Assembly: GCA_003550325.1 (NCBI GenBank) | Contig: QKWP01000369.1 | Span: 8,730-72,729, forward strand | Direction of reading: 5' to 3' | Length of the DNA stretch: 64,000 nt | Source: Gigaspora rosea | Taxonomy: Eukaryota > Glomeromycota > Glomeromycetes > Diversisporales > Gigasporaceae | Shown: positions 34,104 to 45,983 of the stretch, piece by piece | Position numbering within the stretch: the first letter of the stretch is position 1 | Layout of the letters: every line of letters starts with the position of its first letter | Program-made: the position numbers and the translations under genes | The notes under the pieces: model-generated | What the model was told of the DNA's origin: nothing | Databases searched by the model: none | The model's input: only the letters and a program-made list of their open reading frames with translations

Positions 34104-34399
34104 AATTACATTTAGTATTACATTCACAAGCAAGTAAATATGCTAATTAGAGATTTTGTTTTTAATATAAATACTAGTACTAATTATTTTCTTTATCTAT
34201 TATATTAGCCTTATATTGGGTGCATCCTTGAATATTATAGCCTTTAATTGAACAATAGCTACATATTTGTTATTCACAATTAGAATGCTATTTAGTATTT
34301 TCCTGATTTTCTTCAATAGATGATTTCAATTGTTTTGGAGGACGACCTCTTGGCTTGTAATATTCTGGATTAGTAACTTCGGTGATATTACAGCAAGAA

Positions 34400-37234
34400 C
34401 TTGAATCAATCAAAGGTTGTCAGTTATTGAATCCAATATTATCATCATTTTGTATACTATCTCTTGTATGCCCAGACCAGTATTACGACGGTATTTTGTA
34501 ATAAATTGGGTCAAAATCCCAATTAGTTTTGCAGAAACTCCTTCTGCCACTGCGATTTGAACACTGGTCTTGGCGATGGACATTGTATTACCAAATTGAA
34601 GCTTTTTGTCAATACTTTCTTTAATAGTTGATGTGTATATATAGCAGTTCAAATTTGATTAATGTAATATAATGGCATAGGTGTGGAATTTTTGATTCTT
34701 TGAGATATTGTAATATAATTATTTATTTTAGGTGAAATTGACTTAAACCAGTGGGTATGAATAAGCCCAAAATGAAAGACCGCTTTAGGCGATTGAACAA
34801 AAATTTGATATTGATAGCGACATAACATTCCCAAATTTATTATTTGCATACATGTACAGAGTAAAGTTGAATCCTTAAGAATTACAACATAATGTAATTT
34901 GAATATCGAAGTCATTGTAATATAAACAACCTTCCAAATTTCCACTATTTCATCATTTAATATACCCGATAAGAGCTCCTTTAATCGAATTTGATATATC
35001 ATAAAGATGTTCAATTGTACTATCAACCTCGATATCAGATTCATTAACCTGTCAATAAATTTAGTATTTATTAACACTTACTCAATAAAATACAAATTAT
35101 ATTTGATACTTGCCTCTTCGATCGTAACCAATATTCCTTGGTATAATAATGACTGATTCATTTGGGCCCATTGAAGTGACAATGGAATTGGTGTCAAATT
35201 ATTCACTAATACCAAATCAATAGCTTTGAAGATAGTATTGTAGGTAGAAAGAAGGCCAGATGATGGATTAGATTCGTAATAGTCCCTAATGCGATTATAA
35301 CTGGCTTCTTTTTCCAGTTCGTGTTCAATTGTTGTAACCAGCTTCTTTAATAATGTACCTTGATCAAGATGTTTTTTTAAAGCACCATTCATTGATTTCA
35401 TCCTTTGTATCGATTAGCACTAGCTGTAAACACCTTTAAGATAGCATATCTTGCCCAAAATCTATAACATGGGTAAAGTTTTGTTTCAAGGTAGAAGTGG
35501 CAGGCTTCATAGGATCCCGAAATATACATAGAAAGGTCAGGTTAATTATAAAGTTACTAAAAAAGAAAAGATCTGCAGAAAAAAAACTTCAAAAATAAGC
35601 AAAAAAAATTACTATAAATAGAAAAGATCTGCATAAAAAACCTCAAAAATAAGCAAACTCATACCTGACCTATCTATGTATATTTCGGGGTCCTGATTCA
35701 TACTTTGTAAGCATTTGCTAGTATCTCAATTTAAATTGTTCTTGAGTGCTACTATTTTTTATACAATAAAACTCTTCAATAAAATTTCTAATCGATTCAC
35801 TATGTAGCTTCGATTTGGCTTTCTTTTTAATATTTTCGCCAATGTAATAGATGCATAGTAAATATTGTGTTTGTGGGTATACAACTTTAATGCCCGCAAT
35901 CATCGCGAGTCTTTATCAGTAAACAAACTACAGGGAACTGGTTATTGGTTGCTTCCAATATACATCGTAAGATCCAATCATAATCAGCTTGCGTTTCATA
36001 CTTTGTTAGGACTTGAGCAAGAATTCGTGATTTGAAGTTACTATCAATTCAAACAAATAGGCTTAGAGCCATTTCATACCGATTTGTCTTGGCTGTGTTG
36101 TTATGAATAACAACGTTATGAAACTTAGGCTTTCTCTGATCACTACTCATTCAAAATAGGCCTATTAATTCATTAGATTTGCCCTCTATACGTGGAACAA
36201 CCACATAATCCCGATCTTGTTCTTTCAAATTAAGACGATGTAATAATATTGTAGCAGTATCGGATTCATTATGAATCCTTACACCCTGAAATTTACCAAT
36301 AGCATTATATAGGTTCTTTTTTTTATTTGATGCTGATGGAATTCATTCGTAAGAAGATTGTATTGTTGCCCAGCACTCAGCCGGCCAACAATAGTATAGT
36401 CCGTTTGTGCGAACTATAAATATTTTGAAGCCAAATCTATAGTGTTCAGATCAGATATATGATTGTATTCATTTGTCAAGCTAGTAATACTTATAACGTT
36501 TGAACGTTTACTACAATAGAAACGAACTAGCCACTGATAGTTGGTTTTTTCAAAAACACCATTACAATGTGCACTAATGTCCTCCACTTTTTTGGTTTGT
36601 TTATTCCAGATTTCCAACAAATATAATTATGGTGTCGGATAATAGATCTATTAGCCGGATCAAGATCTTTGCGAGACTTAATAGCAACAAAACTATGCCA
36701 TTTTGAATATGCATCAACTGTACATTGTACAAATTCCCAATTAGTAAAAGTTTTTCCTACTCATAATGTTAATTCGTTTGTGTCATTTTAAATAATTTGA
36801 CTGTCATCATCATTTGCATTATTGCCAAACCTGAAACTCTCGGAACCAGGTAAATTACTATCCACCTCAAAATTTTCAGGACCAGGTTAATTACTATCCA
36901 CCCCAAAATTATTAAGACTAGGTAACCCATAATTCACAGGACCAGGTGACCCATAATTCGCAGAAACAGGCAATCCATAATTCGCAAAAACAAGCAAAGA
37001 ATTATTATACTTGGAATTCGCAAAACCAGGTGGCAACTCAGATACTGTGGAATCCAAAGAACCAGACAACTCAAAATTTACAGTTCCAAGCAACCCAAAA
37101 CTACTAACACCAGAAATAGTCCTATATTCAGAACTAATAACACTAGGAAAAAAGCTTTTTAACTTATAGGTCATATGTTTAGGTTCGTTAAACTCATTAT
37201 ATTCATTAGTCATTACTTGTTTTCCTTTTTTCAT
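34400..37234 (-). pseudogene. FAR1/MULE-type transposase pseudogene
   Basis: Minus strand, about 2.8 kb. ATG at 37232-37234 begins an N-terminal tail with repeats of NYGLP/NFE spaced ~10 residues. Then a FAR1-like DNA-binding region (NWEFVQCTVDAY, FVAIKSRKD; about 36450-36760). The MULE core is near 35700-36300 (YPQTQYLLCIYYIGENIKKK, KAKSKLHSESIRNF). A C-terminal part follows (STYNTIFKAIDLVL, PIPLSLQWAQMNQSLL). These blocks are those of FAR1-related MULE transposases that abound in AM fungi. Multiple stops and frame changes; a MITE at 35512-35694 interrupts it. Not functional. Confidence 0.82.
35512..35694. mobile_element. hAT-like MITE in FAR1 pseudogene
   Basis: 183 bp. Ends GGATCCCGAAATATACATAG and, inverted, GGACCCCGAAATATACATAG. 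Flanks GCTTCATA and GATTCATA, 8 bp with one mismatch. Inside, AAAAGATCTGCA..AAATAAGCAAA occurs twice. The tip resembles that of the 4.3 kb element at 46606. Confidence 0.75.
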
Positions 37235-37448
37235 TCATTACTACTTTGAAGATTTAATGAGAGAAAAGACTAGTTAGCAACTTTCAATAACAACAACGTC
37301 ACTTAATTAATAGCATCTAATAGTTGACACAAAATTTCTAACATACTTTGAATTTCAATGAGAGGCAAGAGATCAAATGGGAGACAAAGGGCAGTTGATC
37401 GCTACAACCCTAAAAATGTTGTTCAAGGTAATTTAAGGTAAATAAAAT
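37235..37448. other. Spacer upstream of FAR1 pseudogene
   Basis: Noncoding. It would have held the promoter of the minus-strand pseudogene. No motif supported. Confidence 0.3.
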
Positions 37449-37734
37449 TAGGTGTTCACAATTTGATTTGATTTTCAAATATTTGAATCAAATATTTGAT
37501 CAAATTCAAATTCAAATTTGATTATATTTGATTTGATCAATTTCAAATATGGCCAAATTTGATTTGATTTGACAAATATTTGATTTGATTTGAAAATTAC
37601 TATTAAAAATTCAAATTCAAATCAAATTCAAATTCAAATATTTGAATCAAATCACATTCAAATCAGGATCAATTTGATTTGATCAAATTCAAATTGATCC
37701 AATATTTGATTTGATTTGAATTTGAGGAACCCTA
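37449..37734. mobile_element. hAT-like MITE, sister of 31918-32202
   Basis: 286 bp. Perfect 8-bp duplication AATAAAAT (37441-37448, 37735-37742). Right tip GGAACCCTA, left tip TAGGTGTTC. The interior is the same palindrome of TTTGATTTGATC/CAAATTCAAA words. Two copies at unrelated sites prove a mobile family. Confidence 0.9.
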
Positions 37735-37742
37735 AATAAAAT

Positions 37743-38257
37743 TCTCTTTGTTAAGAATTAATAACTTCTAAAATCACAACATACCCACAAGATAACGAGA
37801 GACAAAAGTTAGATAAAGTAGTTGTGAATAAAGAAAGTTATTATGTTATCATAAATTAGACTATCTTGTACTACATGATTGGTATTATACTGGTGATGAT
37901 TACCACTGCAATACAGCAATAACTTGTACTACATGATTGGTATTACAGTATGCTAGTGACAATTACTACTGGCAATAAATAGTAATTTTATAATAATAAA
38001 TAAAAAAAATTTTTATATTAAATTGCAAAAACTTGAAAAACTTGCAAAAACCTGTAAAATGTTCAAAAAGCATGATTATGTGAATATAATTATTATTAAT
38101 TGATATTATATTAAATATATATCGATTAATATCTATATCAGATATATATCAATTACTATCACTATCAATAAAAATCAGCAGGGGTGATGAGTATCAATAT
38201 ATATCTTACTTGGTTAGTAATCGATATATATCTATATATAAAATTTGCTGATGTAAG
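37743..38257. other. AT-rich noncoding with short repeats
   Basis: At 37860-37990 two ~57-bp units contain TACTACATGATTGGTATTA. At 38090-38240 ATATATCGATTA words recur in both directions. No gene. Confidence 0.45.
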
Positions 38258-38377
38258 CAATCTCTTTGAAGTTCTAGATGAAAAGTTTGTGGACTTTGGT
38301 TACAAATATATGGACACAATTCAGCTCGAACAAGCTTAAGAATAGTGATTTTTGAAAATTATACAAATTCAAGTATA

Positions 38378-38446
38378 TGGGGTGAAGTCAATAGAAATGG
38401 GTCAAATCTATCTAATAAATTTTCCTATTTCTATTGACTCCACCTC
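38378..38446. mobile_element. Tiny foldback (~70 bp)
   Basis: GAAGTCAATAGAAATGGG pairs with CCTATTTCTATTGACTCC across a short centre; absent from MULE copy 1. Related to the foldback at 63793-63862. Confidence 0.7.
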
Positions 38447-38520
38447 ATATGATGAATAGTGTACCAACATTTGACTAGCTGGTATTTGCGAGACCAAAAT
38501 TAAAGTAACATGGTCTGTTA

Positions 38521-38656
38521 GGGCACTGACAGATATTACGTAATATCTTAGGGGGGAGGTAGTAGCAGAGTATAATATATCATATATATGCTTCATATAT
38601 GATATAGAAGGGTGGCTTTTTGATAAAAAGATATTACGTAGTATTTGTCAGCACTC
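38521..38656. mobile_element. PIF-like MITE
   Basis: 136 bp. Ends GGGCACTGACAGATATTACG and, inverted, GAGTGCTGACAAATACTACG, flanked by TTA (38518-38520, 38657-38659). The other MULE copy has no insert here. Confidence 0.88.
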
Positions 38657-38887
38657 TTACTTCTAAAATAGTTCAAATTGAACAGTTCAAAAATTCTTTA
38701 GATCACACGCATACTATGTAAAAGTGATAAATAAATGCTCAAGTACCACTCATACCTTGGTCTCAAATAAGGCAGTCAAGAATTATATACCAGTAACAAT
38801 TACTAGCATAGTTAGAGAGTTTGCAAAAAATGATTTAGGGCTAAGTGATAGCGTTGAATATTTAATATATAGGAAAGTAGCGAATAT

Positions 38888-39511
38888 CCCTTAAACTGTC
38901 TGTTTTAGTGAACAAATTTGTCCGCTAAAATAATTGAACGAAGTAGAATATTAAAAAAAATTTTTTATGAAGATCTTTATTCTAACCAGTTATGATAATT
39001 CACAAAGGCTCGAACCACACATTATACTCAAGTGCTGCAGTATAGTATACTCGAAATAGTTCAAACAAAGGGTATAGGTTTGCACAATGGATATAAAGTG
39101 TGCTATTTTACCCGAACTTTTGAGTTACATTATCTTCCTTACATTGTCTGAAAAATCTGCTCTGTAATGTTGGTCATGAAGAATCTTTGACCAACTTTAA
39201 TATCATATTATAAAAGGTACCTCTACAGGATAATTGTGATGATTGCCATGTGAAGTTATATGAAAGTGCTTTTTTACTATTAAATTTGACCGTAAAGACT
39301 ATATATGACAATCAACCATATTTAGTTGGTTTTTGGGGCAATGTTAAGGAATTTTAGCAAGATAAAAATTCTATGGCATCTAGCATGTTGTGTACTTTTA
39401 TTCTAGCTTAGGGAATATGGTGGTGCATTTTAATAAAATTTAGGTCAATTGTATAAAAATTGGTCAAAAAACATTTTAGCAGACAAAATTGTCTGCTAGA
39501 CGGTTTAAGGG
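38888..39511. mobile_element. TA-target TIR element, 0.6 kb
   Basis: Ends CCCTTAAACTGTCT and, inverted, CCCTTAAACCGTCT. Adding the flanking T/A gives TA on both sides, a Tc1-mariner-type target, though AT is possible. The interior has AAATTTGTCCGCTAAAAT inverted at both ends. No transposase frame. Confidence 0.78.
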
Positions 39512-40289
39512 ATAAAATATAAACTTCAGGGGCCTATGAATGCACATTTAGTAGGTAGTGCAAGTTTAAAAACAAATATAGCCAAGACTTTGTTATATTT
39601 AAAAAGTAAAGAATATCATGTAGAACATTATTATGTTTTTCAACAATTTGCAAATCAAATAAAATGTACAGAAGGTATAATTTTTATGAATTTTCGCCAA
39701 ATAGAAAAAATTCAATACCATGGTTGGCACACATTAATGGATTCAATATACAAGACAAATAAACATGGTTGAAAGCTCTTTACTTTGCATATTCAAAACA
39801 ACTATGGATGTTGGAAAAGTAGCTCAAATTTTTTTGTGTGTACTAAGGATAGTAAGACCATTAGGGCCATGACAGATATTACATAATATTCATTTACTAT
39901 GAGGGTACCCCCTCCCCCATGTAAGACGATTCTGATTGGTTGATTTTAAAAAAAATTTTAAAGAGTGGCAAAATGTGGAATTCTTTCATATAAAAGTTTT
40001 TTTATTACTAAGTTAATGATACATATCCACTAATTGAAAGTTGTAGAGCTCGTAAAGACGCATCTAACGATAGTTAGATCATCCAAATCGGCCTAGTGCA
40101 TGGCGAAATATTATCGCAAAAACAATTGGCCGACTATATAAAATCACTATATAAACAAACATTGTTTTTATATAGTCAGCCAATCGTTTTTCGATGATAT
40201 CTCGCCATCTATTTGGCCGATTTGGATGATCTAACCACCGTTAGATGCGTCTTCACGAACTCTACAACTTTCAATTAGTGGACATGTAT

Positions 40290-40740
40290 CGTTAACTTAG
40301 TAAGAAAAAAGTTTTAAATAGAAGCACGCCACATTTCGCCTATAGTGATTTTTATATGTAATCTGCGTCATAGGATTTTATATAGTCGTCCAATCGTTTT
40401 TTGACAATATCTCGCCATCCACTGGGCCAAATTGGATGATTTAACCACTGTTAGATGCATCTTGATGAGCTCTACAACTTTCAATTAGTAGACATGTATC
40501 GTTAACTTAGTAAGAAAAAAGTTTTAAATAGAAGCACGCCACATTTCGCCTATAGTGATTTTTATATGTAATCTGCGTCATAGGATTTTATATAGTCGTC
40601 CAATCGTTTTTTGACAATATCTCGCCATCCACTGGGCCAAATTGGATGATTTAACCACTGTTAGATGCATCTCGACAAGCTCTACAACTTTCAATTAGTG
40701 GACATGTATCATTAACTTAGTAAGAAAATAATTATAGATA
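40290..40740 (+). repeat. Near-identical 210-bp tandem repeat
   Basis: TTAACTTAGTAAGAAA recurs at exactly 40291, 40501 and 40711. The first two units differ only at a few bases over 170 bp, so the duplication is recent. The unit includes the recurrent TTGGATGATTTAACCAC block. An inverted version at 40000-40200 makes the whole region a foldback. Confidence 0.88.
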
Positions 40741-40999
40741 GAAGAACACCATATTTCGCCACTCTCCAGTTGACAGGTGGATTATCAATTAATAAAAATA
40801 TAAAAATTTGGCATCATGCAAAATTTTACTAATGAAATATACCTTTGGCTACTAAATAAACTTTTTTAGCACTCAAAAATACATCATTTCAGTATATAAT
40901 TATATTTTAAATAAGTTTAATTAGTGCTAAAAATTATAATATATTAGTAATATATTATATTATATATATAATTATATATATTATTATATATGTATAGAA

Positions 41000-41540
41000 C
41001 TCTTTCTGACGATCATCTGAACCAACTTTTCCACAACAACCGAACTGTAGAAATCTATAGATAATATTCAACCTCTTACTACAAAACTTCTTTTGGAGTA
41101 TTCGGGAACAAGAGTTTTACTCGGGGCAACTGAAAAAGAGCTGAAAAAGAAGTCTTGGGATAGGTCTCCCTGGACTAAAACACAAAAACTATCGAATAGT
41201 AGTTGGTTACTGAGTAACCGAAAGTCTTTGTCATTAAGCTCAAACGGTTTTGAACTTTTTGAATGCTGCATATTTTTCTGTGAACTACAAAACTTACATA
41301 GTTTCAAACCCACGAAACAAGTTGGACCTCTTGGTACTTTTCTCATCCCTTTGGTCTTTTTCGAAATTTCGACAAAGTGGGCATTTTGGTTTATCACTCC
41401 AAAAGATCAACAATATTTATCTTCCCCAATTGGGAAATGCGGCTTCCATATTGGAATGAAGTCACGAGTGGATTTCAGTCTTTCGGAATAAACAACAACG
41501 ATATGTGTTTGAGGAAACCTTGTATCAAAATTTTGTTCTA
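41000..41540 (+). repeat. Dispersed coding-like segment, copy B
   Basis: Matches 24470-24830 (minus). The plus frame stays open about 132 codons to 41491 (TRVLLGATEKELKKKSWD near its start) but has no ATG at its head; the opposite strand is also open for ~110 codons. I do not recognise a family. It sits inside the PIF-like carrier, so it may be a captured gene piece. Confidence 0.45.
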
Positions 41541-42110
41541 GAATGTTTTTATAGCCGTAGTTTTTTTTATATACCTATATCTACAGTTTTTTTAGGTTAG
41601 AGGACATTTTTTCTAGTAATAGTTTTTCGCCTACATATGATAAATTGAGTTTAATTAGAGTAGAGACTACCTTTCTTAGTATCATGTAATTTTTAAATTA
41701 GTCCACTTAGTGCCGGGGCTTAATTGACCCGAGGCCTTGCTTTTCTTTTTTCTATCATTTGTTTTCTCGTTTTCTTTGTTTTTTCTTTTTCTTTTTTATT
41801 CCTTTTATACATATTTTGCCCTTTAGTAATTTAGTTTTTTCCTCCCACTTCCAAGGATATTTCCTCCAGAAAATGCTCTTGTATAGTGAAGTGAGGCTGA
41901 TGGACTAGTCGGTGTCTCCTGAGATGCCGTGCGGAGATTCGCATTTGGTTTAGTTTAGCTAAGTCAGATGATGCCTATACTATATTATTCTTTGTATAAT
42001 GAGTTTGTACTATTTTTTATAGTAGTATAATAAAATCAAATCGGTCGTATTTGGCAAGTCTCGCCTAAGAGAAAAAAAAAATTATATGTATGTAATGTAA
42101 GACTTTGGCT
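41541..42110 (+). other. Pyrimidine-rich untranslated-like DNA
   Basis: Contains TTTTCTTTTTTCTATC runs at 41740-41830, then a less AT-rich part to 42000. It could be a promoter or untranslated region captured with the segment before it; no frame is supported. Confidence 0.3.
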
Positions 42111-42240
42111 TGCTCTCTCCCCTATGATATTACGTAATATCTGTTATGGCCCTTATGATAGTACTATAATTAATTTTAAGAAAATGCTGCAATTGGACTT
42201 TCTGATACATTTTAATTGACCAAAACAGTACCAAAGCTAT

Positions 42241-42390
42241 AATGGCCAAGCCTCAACCCATGATGCAAGACTGACTCAAGCTTGTAATCTGCGAACCCAT
42301 AATACAAGACTGACTCAAGCCCATGTCGCAAATCTGATTCAAGTCCAGGAACCCAAACCCGATTCGAGCTGTGACACAAATCTAGAGATT
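42241..42390. repeat. Short direct repeats ACCCATRATRCAAGACTGACTC
   Basis: Two good and one poor unit of about 36 bp. No gene; lies between the MULE relic and the gypsy relic. Confidence 0.5.
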
Positions 42391-42957
42391 CAATCATTAT
42401 AAAGTAATTCGGTATTATTGTAGCAAAGGTATTAGAGAAGTATCATTGCATAAGTTATGTAATTATAGAATAGTTGAGTGCATGAATTATAAATTATCGA
42501 ATAGAAGAAGTAATATTTTAGTATTAGTAATTACAATTATAGTAGTTTAGACAAATAGTATATAAAAGCTATACAAACCTTATGTACAATCCAGTCTGTT
42601 TAATCATTAATAAAATCCTTGTTTTTCGAATTATTTTTTGCCTGTTGCAGTTTGAACTAGAGTTGCAGGTGAAACTAATCTTCAATGGTGCACCATGGTG
42701 CACCGAGACTGGTGCACCGAAAATGGTACACTGATAACTATAAAAAACTCAAATTTTCAATGGTGCACCGATGCGTCCTGGTGAAACTAACTAGTTTCAC
42801 CAACAACTCTAGTTTGAACAAACTAAGCTTTTCTTTTTAGCTTCAAAAACCTGTTCACTTCCATCCGTTAATATAAAAAAAAAAATATATATATATATAT
42901 ATATAATATACTTATTATAAAATATAACTAACAAGTTTTCAAATAGTAGACCAATTA
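42391..42957. other. Possible LTR-like leader of gag relic
   Basis: AT-rich, ending in a microsatellite (AT)n at 42880-42905. It holds AATAAAATCC at 42608 and a hAT MITE. It may be the decayed LTR of the relic that follows, but no second LTR was found. Confidence 0.3.
42658..42811. mobile_element. hAT-like MITE with TGGTGCACC motifs
   Basis: 154 bp. Ends TAGAGTTGCAGGTGAAAC and, inverted, TAGAGTTGTTGGTGAAAC. Perfect 8-bp duplication GTTTGAAC (42650-42657, 42812-42819). The palindromic word TGGTGCACC recurs four times inside. Confidence 0.9.
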
Positions 42958-44600
42958 GAAGAACCTGATCTTAATGCCATAGTGGTAGTATTAAACCAGA
43001 TGCAGATAGACTATCAAGCGCTGCATTAAGAGAACATGGAACTCAAAAATGCACTCATTCAACTGCAGGTCCAGGAAGGTATCAAGCTTAATATTAAAGA
43101 ACCCAAAGTAAGTCTTTTGAACAAATTCAACAGTACAAGAAGTAACTTCAGAGGGCTTTTAAATCAAGTTTGACTTATCATACAAATGCAGCCAAACTGA
43201 TACCCTGATGATCGAACCCAAGTAGGCCTTTTTGAAAGTCTATTGATAGGTCTAGCCTTAGCCTGGTTTTCCCCTCTGTTAAAGAAACATTTAGAATTAT
43301 TAGGGAGCTTTGAGAATTTAGTTAAGGAGTTTGATGAAACTTTTGTAATACTAATAAGGCTAGGACAGCTGCTAATAAGTAAAAAAATTGGTTCAGGGTT
43401 CTAAAGCAGCTTCAAATTATGCTTCTGAACTCTGTCAAATTGCCGTTGATTTGGATTGGGACGAAGCAGTACTGATAGATCAAATTAGAAATGGGCTTCA
43501 GAATGACGTAAAGGATTTGCTTTTTACCGTGGAGGACCCTCTTCGTTAACAATGCTATTACAAATATACATGTTGGCAAAATCCCAAATTACTATAGTTT
43601 GGGATTTGTCCACACCCAAATACATCCCAAATTAATTTCTCAAAAACTTTGTTAATAATCTTTGTTTAAACAAATAGTAGATATTCTTATTGTTATAAAT
43701 AACATATTTGCAAAATTTTAGGTCTACTTTTTTGATTTAATCTTTTACAAATAGCAATTGTTTTTTTTGAATTTGGGATTTGTCCGTGTTTTGCTAGCAA
43801 GTATAATTACAAAAGCTATTAAATATGATAATAGATTGTTTAAACAAAAGCAAGAATGTTAATGTGGTTCAAATTTGGAATGATACTAGCTACAAGGCTC
43901 AAATGATTCGTTAAGCACCACCGGAGAGCCAATGCAAATAGATACTATAAGGCTTAAGCCGTTGACAGAGAAGGAAAAAAATAATGCTGTACTAACAACC
44001 TCTACATTTACTGTGGTAAACCAGATCATATCATTAGGAATTGCCTCAGAAAAAATAAGAAACCGCCCAGGATTGATGCTTTAGTTACCATAAATGAGTT
44101 GGCAGAAAAAGAGAGAGTCCAGTCGCAGTAAGAGGGTTTCGACTAAATCTTGTAAACCAATTCACCCCTGGGAAAATTTTATCTGACAATGTATTTGCGC
44201 TTATTCTGACCCTATATCTGCACATACCGGGAGGAGACCAATTAAAAGTACAGGCCCTAATTGATTCAAAAGCCTCAGCATGCTTCATAAACATTATGCC
44301 CATCTTGAAAAAAGAAACGCCTTTGGCAGTAGAGGTAATTGATAGATAGAAAATTTCATTAAAAATAGTTAAATACGAAACAGAACCTCTGCTTATGCAT
44401 TTCCAGAATCATTATGAAAAAATTGGCTTCAAACTCATATTGTCCTCTCATTATGAAATGATCTTGGGCTTATCTTAATTAGCTTTCCATAACTCGGCAA
44501 TTAATTGGTGTAAGTGTGTTATCATCTTCCCTGACTCGAATTGCAGAGGCCATCTTTCAAGTGTGACATTGCTAGGAACCGGAACCAACACAACCACAAG
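42958..44600 (+). pseudogene. gypsy gag-protease relic
   Basis: Plus strand, no long frame. Pieces: EPDLNAIVVVLNQMQ (about 42965), a gag block with NFRGLLNQ, PDDRTQVGLFESLL, ALAWFSPLL (43140-43290), DQIRNGLQNDVKDL (43475), a CCHC knuckle C-IY-C-GKPD-H-IIRN-C (near 44015-44060) and a protease-like ALIDSKASACFIN where DSG/DTG would be expected (near 44260). That order is gag then protease of Ty3/gypsy. RT and integrase are missing. A hAT MITE at 43565 interrupts gag. It is a different lineage from the 10-23 kb element. Confidence 0.75.
43565..43805. mobile_element. hAT-like MITE in gag relic
   Basis: 241 bp. Ends TATACATGTTGGCAAAAT and, inverted, TATACTTGCTAGCAAAAC. Perfect 8-bp duplication ATTACAAA (43557-43564, 43806-43813). 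Contains TTTGGGATTTGTCC at both ends in opposite directions. Same family as 52351-53540. Confidence 0.88.
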
Positions 44601-45076
44601 TGGGAAACAAATTTTTATGGTTCAAGTATTTGCTGCTATAGTATTTGCCTCGTGTTCTTTGGAGTTGTCAAAGTCTTTATCTATATTTACCGAAAAATAC
44701 AAGGAATTTAGTAATTATCTGGAGCATAACAACAGACTCATACTTTTACGCTCTTTGATGACCATAACTACGTTTTTGATATATTTTTTATAAAAATATC
44801 AAAAACACGAATTAGCATAATTGGGCCTTTTTTCGATAAACTGTTATACAAAAAGTTGCTTCTAAGTGACATTGAAAAACTAACAAATAAAGCACTTGTT
44901 ACAACTAAAAAGGGCTTCTTTGATATCTAGACAAGTTAAAATCCAAAAAAACTCAATAAAAGAGCTATGCCAAGCTGTAGAAAAAAGTACTTTTACCGTT
45001 TGGTAAAATACTCAGTCATTTTAGAATAGGTTGGGTATTGTTAGATGGGTTGGTAACTATCAAGGTAAATTCAGAA
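44601..45076. other. Spacer with a small hairpin
   Basis: TTTTTGATATATTTTTTATA and its reverse complement form a hairpin at 44770-44810. A frame from 44563 to 44793 partly overlaps the gag relic end and has no known domain. Nothing else supported. Confidence 0.35.
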
Positions 45077-45484
45077 GCTAATTTTCAAAAAAATGGCCTT
45101 TTTTAATCTACTTTTGGTTTATAATTTTTTTTTTTTTTTATTTATTAATGTCAAGTACAGAAATAAGATAGTAAGTTACAATTATATCAGGATGATATAT
45201 AAAGAAATACTATATTTAAAATTTCTAACTAATCATCTAATAATTTATGCAATAGGGCAAGCCTATCACTTGCAGTCAGAGCTAACCATTTGACCGCTAC
45301 AGAAAGAAGATGTGACATTTCACCTCATACTTTTCTATTTTAAACTAAAAAGGTTAAATTTTTAGTTTAAGAAGGCTAAAAAGGAAACCAATAGCTTATA
45401 ATTAAATACATAAATTTCATAATATTCTATATACTTAATTATAAATACAAAGCTGGTTAAAAAGGCCATTTTTGTGAAAATTCG
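45077..45484. mobile_element. Foldback/MITE, ~0.4 kb
   Basis: GCTAATTTTCAAAAAAATGG on the left and, inverted, GCGAATTTTCACAAAAATGG on the right. The inner DNA has TTTAGTTTAAGAAGGCTAAA. No coding frame supported; target duplication unclear. Confidence 0.55.
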
Positions 45485-45628
45485 CTCTATAATAAATTTT
45501 CATGTAAAATTTTTTTGATAATCCTCGATCATGATTGGTCGATTTACTTAATTATGCCGATCCACTGATATAAGTTGTGGCATTTTCCAAATGTAATGCC
45601 ATGTACCTTTATTTGCTTGTTCATATAA

Positions 45629-45780
45629 GGAGAGTAACAAAAATCAGGTGATTTTTTAGGGGGGTGAGAGAGGTAAAAAAAGTTGAAATTATATATAAGA
45701 ACCTGACTATTTATATATTAAGGAAGAGGGAGGGGGTAGGCCTCTAATAAAAAATAATCAGGTGATTAATGATACTGCCC
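45629..45780. mobile_element. PIF-like MITE
   Basis: 152 bp. TAA on both sides (45626-45628, 45781-45783). Ends GGAGAGTAACAAAAATCAGG and, inverted, GGGCAGTATCATTAATCACC. Sister of 45984-46134. Confidence 0.8.
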
Positions 45781-45983
45781 TAACAAAAGCAGATTACGCA
45801 TTTAGCAACCAATCATATTGAATATGATACCAACATGATAATCTGAGATTTTTACTTTACCATTATCATTATAGATCTTTAACATGTCGATGCTTTCTGT
45901 GTTCTGTTGGTTTGTAGTAAATTCTTAAAAAGAAAAAACAGAAATCAGAAGTGTTGCAACCGACATAGCATATCTAATGCTTA

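Larger units (their letters stand above)
39864..42152. mobile_element. PIF-like element carrying foreign segments
   Basis: 2,289 bp. Ends GGGCCATGACAGATATTACA and, inverted, GGGCCATAACAGATATTACG, flanked by TTA (39861-39863, 42153-42155) and absent from the other MULE copy. Inside are a foldback with 210-bp tandem units (about 40020-40770) and a GC-richer coding-like block (41000-42060) also found in part at 24470. No PIF transposase is visible, so this is a carrier element. Confidence 0.8.
38258..42240 (+). pseudogene. MULE-type transposase relic, copy 2
   Basis: Same relic as 560-1900. Its parts lie at 38258-38377, 38447-38520, 38657-38887, 39512-39863 and 42153-42240; four elements fill the gaps. 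The piece 39536-39772 is open for 78 codons, with GIIFMNFRQIEKIQ and HGWHTLMDSIYKTN, the MULE-core signature. The homology stops near 42240, where copy 1 continues. No function. Confidence 0.65.

Noticed and set aside
45240..45300. tRNA-like words near CTATCACTTGCAGTCAGAGC
   Set aside because: No cloverleaf could be drawn; box spacing is wrong.
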